DNA from: a virus
Virus record (IMG/VR): IMGVR_UViG_3300022198_001368
Location: 1 to 20,553 of that record
Reading direction: 5' to 3' (one strand)
Length of the DNA stretch: 20,553 bases
Under the pieces are notes generated by a model, which saw only the letters and a list, made by a program, of their open reading frames with translations, was not told the DNA's origin and did no database searches. The number at the start of each line of letters is the position of its first letter. Position 1 is the stretch's first letter. The translations under genes were made by a program, and so were the position numbers. Positions 4,730 to 9,516 of this stretch are shown here, piece by piece.

Positions 4730-6617
4730 CTATCAGGCTTTCATCCATAAGTCTAGGTATTCCAGATGGATTGAAGAAGAGAACCGTAGGGAGTCTTGGG
4801 AAGAAACTGTTGACAGGTTCATGGACAATGTTGTTGCCCCTAAGCTACATGACGTAGAGACTTTCAAGGCTATCAAAAATGCTATCCTCAACCTTGAGAT
4901 CATGCCCAGTATGCGTGCCATGATGACTGCTGGCAAGGCTCTGGACAGGGATAACACCTGTGCCTACAACTGTTCTTACCTTCCTGTGGATGACATGAAG
5001 TCCTTTGATGAGGCCATGTTTATCCTGATGTGCGGTACTGGTGTAGGCTTCAGTGTCGAACGTCAGTACGTTTCCAAGCTCCCTGAGATCCCTGAGAAGA
5101 TGTTTGATTCACAGACTGTAATCTCTGTGTCTGATAGCAAGGAAGGTTGGGCCAAGGCTCTTCGCCAGCTTATCTCTCTCCTCTACTCTGGTGAGATTCC
5201 CAAGTGGGATATGTCCAAGATCCGCCCTGCTGGTTCCAGACTGAAGGTCTTTGGTGGCCGTGCTTCTGGACCTGAGCCTTTGGACCAGCTCTTCAGGTTT
5301 GTTGTGTCTGTCTTCCGTGGAGCTTCTGGGCGTAAGCTCAACTCACTTGAATGCCATGACATCATGTGCAAGATCGGTGAGGTTGTTGTTGTTGGGGGTG
5401 TTCGTCGCTCTGCAATGATCTCCTTGTCTAACCTTAGCGATGACCGGATGCGTCATGCCAAGACTGGTCAGTTCTGGGAGACTAATCCCCAGAGGTCCTT
5501 GGCCAACAACTCTGTTGCCTATACCGAAAAGCCTGATGCCAGTACATTCCTTCATGAGTGGGCCAGTCTGGTTGACTCTGGTACTGGTGAACGTGGGATG
5601 TTCAGCCGGGTGGCAGCACAGAAACATACGGCAAAGAACGGCAGAAGAGATCCTGAGCATGAGTTCGGGACCAATCCTTGCTCAGAGATTATCCTTAGGC
5701 CGTACCAGTTCTGTAATCTTACCGAGGTAGTTGTCAGGGCTGAAGACAGCCTTGTTGATATTGAACGTAAGGTCAAGCTTGCCACTATTCTTGGCACTGT
5801 TCAGGCAACGTATACTCACTTCCCGTACCTCAGGAAGATCTGGACCAAGAACACTGAAGAGGAACGCCTTCTGGGTGTCTCCTTGACAGGTATCATGGAC
5901 CATGATGTTCTTAATGGACAGAACCCTTTGGGTAATCTTCCGGCTGCACTAACTGCCCTAAAGGAAGCAGCTATCAAGACGAACAAGGAATGGGCTGGAC
6001 TGTTGGGTATCCCTGAGTCTGCTGCTATCACCTGTGTCAAGCCCAGTGGTACAGTGTCTCAGCTTGTTGACTCTGCTTCTGGTATCCATCCCCGGCATAA
6101 CATCTACTACATCCGTAGAGTAAGGGGAGACAACAAGGACCCTATCACCCAGTTCATGAAGGACATGGGTATTCCTAATGAGCCTGACATCATGAAGCCT
6201 GACCATACGACTGTGTTCTCCTTCCCTGTCAAGGCTCCTGATGGTGCTGTTACTCGTCATGATCTTAGCGCAGAGGATCATCTCAATCTCTGGAAGATCT
6301 ATGCCGAGTTCTGGTGTGAGCATAAGCCTTCTATCACTGTCTCTGTCAAGGCAGACGAATGGGTTGATGTAGGTGCATGGCTTTACTGGAACTTCAACAT
6401 TGCTTCTGGTCTTAGCTTCCTCCCCCATTCAGATCATATCTACAAGCAAGCCCCATATGAGGACTGTTCCAAGGAAGAGTACGATAGTCTTCTTGCCAAG
6501 ATGCCTGAGACTATTGACTGGTCCCGGTTGTCTGACTATGAGAAAGAAGACACGACAAAAGCAAGCCAGACTGTTGCCTGTACTGCTGGCTCCTGTGAGA
6601 TTGTGGATCTTACGTAA
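4698..6617 (+). CDS. nrdJ: adenosylcobalamin-dependent ribonucleoside-triphosphate reductase (class II, monomeric type)
   Basis: The product is 639 residues. It reduces ribonucleotides to deoxyribonucleotides using a thiyl radical generated from coenzyme B12, supplying dNTPs for phage replication. Seen directly: N-C92-S-Y for one redox cysteine, N326-P-C328-S-E330 for the radical cysteine and its glutamate, C339 eleven residues later for the second redox cysteine (the C408/C419 spacing of the Lactobacillus enzyme), and a C-terminal C628-x4-C633 pair for re-reduction. The catalytic set is complete. It is about 100 residues shorter than the 739-residue Lactobacillus leichmannii enzyme. GAGG (4687-4690) seven bases before the ATG at 4698 supports this start over the ATGs at 4710 and 4713. 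The stop overlaps the next ATG by one base. Confidence 0.95.
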   Translation: MYTNMMTLPTDYQAFIHKSRYSRWIEEENRRESWEETVDRFMDNVVAPKLHDVETFKAIKNAILNLEIMPSMRAMMTAGKALDRDNTCAYNCSYLPVDDMKSFDEAMFILMCGTGVGFSVERQYVSKLPEIPEKMFDSQTVISVSDSKEGWAKALRQLISLLYSGEIPKWDMSKIRPAGSRLKVFGGRASGPEPLDQLFRFVVSVFRGASGRKLNSLECHDIMCKIGEVVVVGGVRRSAMISLSNLSDDRMRHAKTGQFWETNPQRSLANNSVAYTEKPDASTFLHEWASLVDSGTGERGMFSRVAAQKHTAKNGRRDPEHEFGTNPCSEIILRPYQFCNLTEVVVRAEDSLVDIERKVKLATILGTVQATYTHFPYLRKIWTKNTEEERLLGVSLTGIMDHDVLNGQNPLGNLPAALTALKEAAIKTNKEWAGLLGIPESAAITCVKPSGTVSQLVDSASGIHPRHNIYYIRRVRGDNKDPITQFMKDMGIPNEPDIMKPDHTTVFSFPVKAPDGAVTRHDLSAEDHLNLWKIYAEFWCEHKPSITVSVKADEWVDVGAWLYWNFNIASGLSFLPHSDHIYKQAPYEDCSKEEYDSLLAKMPETIDWSRLSDYEKEDTTKASQTVACTAGSCEIVDLT

Positions 6618-6856
6618 TGACAGAAGAGCCAAAGGTATTCAAGCTTGTCACAAAAGAAAAACCCCCGGAAGACCCGGGGGTTACAGCAAATGATTTGCTA
6701 AAAGAAGGGATTGATAACTACGATAACATCATCCTGATTGGCTGGCACGGAGATTCATTCAAGATCTCTTGGTCTGAAGACTTTACTCCAGAGGAAGTTT
6801 ATGTTCTTCTTGAAGTAGCCAAGGACAGGTTGATGAACAGGATGTACGTATTCTGA
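6617..6856 (+). CDS. small protein of unknown function, last gene of the rightward block
   Basis: The product is 79 residues. After a Lys/Glu/Pro-rich start, residues 25-79 read as a compact alpha/beta fold (DNYDNIILIGWHGDSFKISWS, then a helix EEVYVLLEVAKDRLMNRM). This general pattern occurs in small proteins of unknown role in other marine phages; no function can be given. The ATG shares its A with the reductase stop (TAATG), so translation is probably coupled. Codons 12-23 also encode, on the other strand, a strong hairpin with a U-tract, so this coding stretch must serve two purposes. It ends six bases from the converging gene. Confidence 0.75.
   Translation: MTEEPKVFKLVTKEKPPEDPGVTANDLLKEGIDNYDNIILIGWHGDSFKISWSEDFTPEEVYVLLEVAKDRLMNRMYVF
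6652..6682 (-). terminator. intrinsic terminator of the leftward late block, inside the opposing gene
   Basis: On the minus strand a 9-bp perfect stem (AACCCCCGG with CCGGGGGTT; 6682-6674 and 6668-6660) with loop GTCTT is followed by TTTCTTTT (including stem bases, TTTTTCTTTT). This is the classic form of a Rho-independent terminator for leftward transcription. It lies about 180 bases past the last leftward stop codon and within the coding region of the 79-residue rightward gene. Read rightward, the same hairpin has no U-tract after it. Confidence 0.8.
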
Positions 6857-6862
6857 CGTAGA

Positions 6863-7294
6863 TTACTTCTTACCCCTCAAGAGGCTCAAGAGATTGGGCC
6901 TTTTAATTTTTCTACCGCCTCTCTTCTGCATCTCAGTAGGGGCAGCACCAACCCAGTTACCTTTGAATGCAGGGGCCTTGGGAGGTCTTGCCGTAGACTT
7001 GCGCTTCTCTACCTTCTTCTTAGAGGCATTAGGATTAACAGGCTTTAGCTTAGGTTTGGGAATCTTTGCACCGCGAACAGGGTTTCCCTTACCCTCACGA
7101 TTAACGCGCTGCGGTTGGTCTCCCTTACCCTCACGATTAACGCGCTGCTGTTGATTGCCTTTTTCTTTTCTATTGACAATTTGCAGTTGGTTAACTTTTT
7201 CTGTTCTGTTTGGATACTGTTCAAGATCAACCTTGGTATTAGGATCACGATAGCGAATGCTACGATTAGACCCGGGGTATATAAAGTTTGCCAT
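6863..7294 (-). CDS. basic low-complexity protein with three 12-residue repeats
   Basis: The product is 143 residues, very rich in Lys, Arg, Asn, Pro and Gln. Residues 35-70 are three tandem 12-residue repeats (NQLQIVNRKEKG, NQQQRVNREGKG, DQPQRVNREGKG), followed by a KPKLKP/KKKVEKRK basic stretch and a KRGGRKIKRP tail. It looks disordered and nucleic-acid-binding, but no family is recognised. The start has a purine-rich AAGGAAAG upstream and lies one base after the stop of the preceding 31-codon gene. It is the last gene of the late block, so it is probably made late and may be a minor virion or DNA-packaging accessory protein; that is a guess. The rightward terminator lies within its last codons. 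Confidence 0.75.
   Translation of the reverse strand: MANFIYPGSNRSIRYRDPNTKVDLEQYPNRTEKVNQLQIVNRKEKGNQQQRVNREGKGDQPQRVNREGKGNPVRGAKIPKPKLKPVNPNASKKKVEKRKSTARPPKAPAFKGNWVGAAPTEMQKRGGRKIKRPNLLSLLRGKK
6882..6911 (+). terminator. intrinsic terminator of the rightward block, inside the opposing gene
   Basis: The stem AGGCTCAA (6882-6889) pairs with TTGGGCCT (6894-6901), eight pairs including one G-U. It is closed by a GAGA (GNRA) tetraloop and followed by TTTTAATTTTT (6901-6911). It starts 26 bases after the stop of the last rightward gene. It lies within the 3' coding end of the leftward 143-residue gene. On the minus strand the hairpin lacks a following U-tract, so it should act only rightward. 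Confidence 0.85.
7085..7192 (-). repeat. 36-base tandem repeat, three copies
   Basis: Two copies (7085-7120 and 7121-7156) share their first 28 bases exactly. The third (7157-7192) is degenerate but aligns in register. Each encodes one 12-residue unit of the basic protein. The first two copies look recent in origin and may vary in number between relatives. Confidence 0.9.
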
Positions 7295-7295
7295 G

Positions 7296-7391
7296 TTACT
7301 TTCCTTTCTTCTTCATAGCCTTTTTCATGGGCTTCTTCATTTCATTCATCTTCTTCATAGGCTTCTTATAGATCTGACCCTTACCCGGCAT
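7296..7391 (-). CDS. 31-residue Lys/Met-rich micro-protein
   Basis: The ORF begins MPGKGQIYKK, continues with repeated M-K-K and P-M-K-K units and ends KKKGK. A full AAGGAG lies seven bases before the ATG, and the stop is one base before the next start, so it fits the spacing of the operon. Nearly half of the residues are lysine. No family is recognised. It would bind polyanions such as DNA or RNA, by composition only. Confidence 0.65.
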   Translation of the reverse strand: MPGKGQIYKKPMKKMNEMKKPMKKAMKKKGK

Positions 7392-7432
7392 AACTGAACT
7401 CCTTCTTAAATCACCAGTGTTAGTTGTTTTCA

Positions 7433-7657
7433 TCATCTGTACTTAGCTACTTTCTTGGCGATTGCCTTTGGCTGGCGTACATGTTGAGTTTTCCCCTTTC
7501 TTTTAGCTGCTGTAGTAGCAGCATACTCTGAAGGTGTAAGAGCTTTTATTGCTTTTTCTGGTAGATATCTTTCTCCAGTTTTTGAAGAAGGTTTACCAGA
7601 CTTTGTTCTCCACTTTTGTTTTGTCCAATTAACAAGATCTTTCTGGGGCTTCTTCAC
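7433..7657 (-). CDS. small basic conserved viral protein (possibly DUF5872)
   Basis: The product is 74 residues with the pattern W-x-K-Q-K-W-R-T-K-S-G-K-P-S, then TGERYLPEKAI, then EYAATTAAKRKGK and a basic end. I associate this with a small family of unknown function found in phages and other DNA viruses, which I believe is DUF5872, from memory. It starts with GTG at 7657, which overlaps the stop of the upstream gene as GTGA; GGAGGT lies about eight bases upstream. It is very basic throughout. The function is not known. Confidence 0.8.
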   Translation of the reverse strand: MKKPQKDLVNWTKQKWRTKSGKPSSKTGERYLPEKAIKALTPSEYAATTAAKRKGKTQHVRQPKAIAKKVAKYR

Positions 7658-7839
7658 TTGTAACCACCTCCAGCTTTCTTGTATTCCTTGGCAAGAAGTT
7701 GAGCCTTACGGGCTGACCATTGTCCAGCCTTTGTACCCATTATAGCAGATCCTTTGATCTTGTTAAAGAGTCTTTTACGAAGTTCTGGTTTGGTATAGTT
7801 ACCAGCTTCGTTTACTTTGCTCTTAACTTTTTTTACCAT
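7654..7839 (-). CDS. small basic protein conserved in marine phages
   Basis: The product is 61 residues. VNEAGNYTKPELRKRLFNKIK and GQWSARKAQLLAKEYKKAGGGY are segments I recognise as typical of a short protein seen in many cyanophages and other marine phages, with no known role. It is strongly basic. The start overlaps the upstream stop by seven bases, with AAGG four bases before the ATG. The end overlaps the GTG of the next gene. An A7 run follows the start codon region, but no alternative frame of interest follows. Confidence 0.8.
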   Translation of the reverse strand: MVKKVKSKVNEAGNYTKPELRKRLFNKIKGSAIMGTKAGQWSARKAQLLAKEYKKAGGGYK

Positions 7840-8105
7840 TTGACCTTATCCGCCCAGTAAGCCGCAGACATCTTACCCTTGGAGATGTTCTTGGCATGTC
7901 TGGCCTTAAAGGATTCCCTACGCTTACGATAGGACTCAGACTCACCAGCTTTCTTAGGAGAACCAGACACTCCCTGCTGACCAAACCTGATAAGCTTTAC
8001 CTTTGAACCTTCCTTTGCCAGTACAGCATGAGACTTGCTGGCATTGGGTGTACGCTTGGGTTTGTTATACCCTGCAAACTTCTCACCTCTGTATTCAATT
8101 GCCAT
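7833..8105 (-). CDS. basic protein conserved in marine phages; intact copy of a duplicated 5' end
   Basis: The product is 90 residues. The IRFGQQGVSGSPKKAGESE, YRKRRESFKARHAKNI and MSAAYWADKVKW segments are typical of a conserved phage protein of unknown function. I place the start at the ATG at 8105, because GGAG lies six bases upstream and the truncated paralogue at 8358-8444 begins at the same residue. The frame is open four codons further upstream. The first 26 codons are duplicated there with one amino acid change (Glu4 to Lys). Highly basic, like its neighbours. Confidence 0.8.
   Translation of the reverse strand: MAIEYRGEKFAGYNKPKRTPNASKSHAVLAKEGSKVKLIRFGQQGVSGSPKKAGESESYRKRRESFKARHAKNISKGKMSAAYWADKVKW
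8028..8105 (-). repeat. 78-base repeat, copy A (within the 90-residue gene)
   Basis: Matches 8367-8444 in 74 of 78 bases. The four differences are all transitions and give three silent changes and one Glu-to-Lys change. Confidence 0.95.
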
Positions 8106-8160
8106 CATTAACTCCAATAATTATTACCTGATCCGGGTAAACCAACAAGAAAATAAACAA

Positions 8161-8346
8161 TCATTTCTTACCCTTTGGTTTCTTGCCTTTAGGTTTCCAC
8201 TTACCCAGATTATTATCTATCTCTTCTGTCCCTGAAAGTTTACCCTTCTTCTTCATGGCATAGAAGACAGACTCAGCTTTATCTTCGTCTTTGTAGTACT
8301 TCTTCATTGCACGAAGTACCTTTTTACCTTTACTTGTCAGCGCCAT
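8161..8346 (-). CDS. small lysine-rich conserved phage protein
   Basis: The product is 61 residues. The pattern MALTSKGKKVLRAMKKYY...KAESVFYAMKKKGKLSG resembles a short protein family common in phage late regions, sometimes found as a domain of larger proteins. Its function is unknown. The C-terminus is a K/P/G repeat (PKGKKPKGKK). AGGGG lies eight bases before the ATG. The gene lies between the intact and truncated copies of the duplicated sequence, so it is enclosed by direct repeats in the same orientation. Confidence 0.75.
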   Translation of the reverse strand: MALTSKGKKVLRAMKKYYKDEDKAESVFYAMKKKGKLSGTEEIDNNLGKWKPKGKKPKGKK

Positions 8347-8357
8347 TATTGATACCC

Positions 8358-8444
8358 CTATACTTTATGAGACTTGCTGGCATTGGGTGTACGTTTGGGT
8401 TTGTTATACCCTGCAAACTTTTCACCTCTATATTTAATTGCCAT
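8358..8444 (-). CDS. 28-residue truncated paralogue of the 90-residue basic protein
   Basis: The ORF reads MAIKYRGEKFAGYNKPKRTP, then six shared residues, then K-V-stop. It equals the first 26 residues of the 90-residue protein except for Glu4 to Lys. AAGGAG lies six bases before the ATG and overlaps the stop of the upstream murein hydrolase gene, so it should be well translated. It may be a duplication remnant or a retained micro-protein; three of the four base differences from the parent are silent, which mildly favours retained coding function. Confidence 0.6.
   Translation of the reverse strand: MAIKYRGEKFAGYNKPKRTPNASKSHKV
8367..8444 (-). repeat. 78-base repeat, copy B (the 28-codon ORF)
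   Basis: Direct repeat of 8028-8105. The pair is separated by about 260 bases that hold the 61-residue gene. It could support recombination that deletes that gene. Confidence 0.95.
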
Positions 8445-8454
8445 GATTTACTCC

Positions 8455-9513
8455 TTAATAAGTCCAAGTAGAAGCCATTCCCGGCTTGAGTTTATCTTTG
8501 GTCCATACATCAAAGTGTATACCAGCCTCTCCCATGTATGTACCAACTGATCCAAAATCGTTTTGAATCCAGTAATCTCTGAGCTTATCCAAAGTTTTTC
8601 TGTCCTTGACTTGTTTACCCTCAGGATTATAAATCTTTACATCAGCAGCAAGACCAAGACCATCCTTGTCTACATCATGTCTTTCTGTGCCAGTCTTTTT
8701 TTCACCTTCCTGACCACCAGAGTAAACTTCTACAGTGTACCCTGTACCCAAGACAGTCGAAACGGCCATATCAAGCTTGGCCTCAAGCTCAAATGTAACA
8801 GGTTTGTTTCTGATAACCTCTTGGTTTGTGTACTTGATTGTGGTAAAACCGACAGGCTTGAGGACTGTGGTAGACCTAGACCGAATATTATTACTGACTG
8901 TTTTTTCAAAGTTTTTGTCAATTACAATACCTGTCCATGTTTTCTGAAGAGCCTCTCTCAGAAACTGGGTATTACCAGCAGCAAGGTCTGCCTCAAGATC
9001 CCTGCCTTTGGTATTCTGTTTATATCTTTCCTTGGCCAGATAAAACGCAGCCTTATCCTGATTCTGAGGACTAAAGTCTCCAAGATCAGGATAGTTTTTC
9101 TTGAGGTACTGCCATGTTTCATTTGTAATCTGGTACTTACCAGCGGCTGTGCTAGGTCCAGCCTTTGTCACAACTCCTACAATGTTAGGATGCTCCAGAC
9201 CTTCAAACTTCTGACCACCTACAATGATATTGTAATCCCCACCTGTACCTTCTGCACTGGCAATGGCATCAAGAAAGCCTTGGGCTTGTGGAGACAACCC
9301 AGATCCATCCACAGCCGGGGTAATCACAGGCTCTCCAATCAAATCCTTTGTCTCAGGATCTACCTTTGGTTTTTCTTTCTTGGTAAAGGTATCAAGCAAA
9401 GCCTTGACAGAAGTACCAAGATTGTAGATATCCTGAGGATTTACTGTAGCAGCAGGGGCCTGTACAGTAGCATCCACATTTACATCAGATACTTCAGGTT
9501 TTAGCAAAGCCAT
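8455..9513 (-). CDS. two-domain murein hydrolase: GH104-type lysozyme plus M15-like peptidase
   Basis: The product is 352 residues. Residues about 76-195 match the lambda R / GH104 lysozyme pattern: FLDAIASAE88GT with the catalytic Glu, YNIIVGGQKF, EHPN, AAGKYQI, TW and DFSPQNQDKAA. Residues about 243-345 look like a D,D-peptidase of the M15 type: YSGG, then H279, then G-L-A-A-D291, then G-I-H333-F-D335, giving a His/Asp/His zinc site. The protein would thus cut both glycan and peptide bonds. There is no signal peptide. It follows the internal virion genes, so it may be a virion-borne hydrolase used at DNA entry, the endolysin, or both. The first 10 residues (MALLKPEVSD) resemble those of the preceding 620-residue virion protein. 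GAGGG precedes the ATG. The GH104 call is firm; the peptidase call is likely. Confidence 0.85.
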   Translation of the reverse strand: MALLKPEVSDVNVDATVQAPAATVNPQDIYNLGTSVKALLDTFTKKEKPKVDPETKDLIGEPVITPAVDGSGLSPQAQGFLDAIASAEGTGGDYNIIVGGQKFEGLEHPNIVGVVTKAGPSTAAGKYQITNETWQYLKKNYPDLGDFSPQNQDKAAFYLAKERYKQNTKGRDLEADLAAGNTQFLREALQKTWTGIVIDKNFEKTVSNNIRSRSTTVLKPVGFTTIKYTNQEVIRNKPVTFELEAKLDMAVSTVLGTGYTVEVYSGGQEGEKKTGTERHDVDKDGLGLAADVKIYNPEGKQVKDRKTLDKLRDYWIQNDFGSVGTYMGEAGIHFDVWTKDKLKPGMASTWTY

Positions 9514-9516
9514 TTA

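Noticed and set aside
7085-7192. CRISPR-like repeats
   Set aside because: The 36-base units are contiguous, in frame, and encode 12-residue protein repeats; there are no spacers.
7820-7837. Run of seven A followed by G near the start of a 61-residue gene, as a possible frameshift site
   Set aside because: It lies too close to the start codon and no useful alternative frame follows it.
8106-8160. Possible terminator or promoter in the leftward gap (weak TTACC/GGTAA stem, TAATAAT box)
   Set aside because: The stem is only five pairs with a 7-base loop and no U-tract, and no good -35 box is present.
8563-9504. Open frame of 313 codons on the plus strand opposite the murein hydrolase gene
   Set aside because: It is antisense to a gene with clear lysozyme motifs, has Cys- and aromatic-rich sequence without any domain, and lacks a ribosome binding site; it is a shadow.
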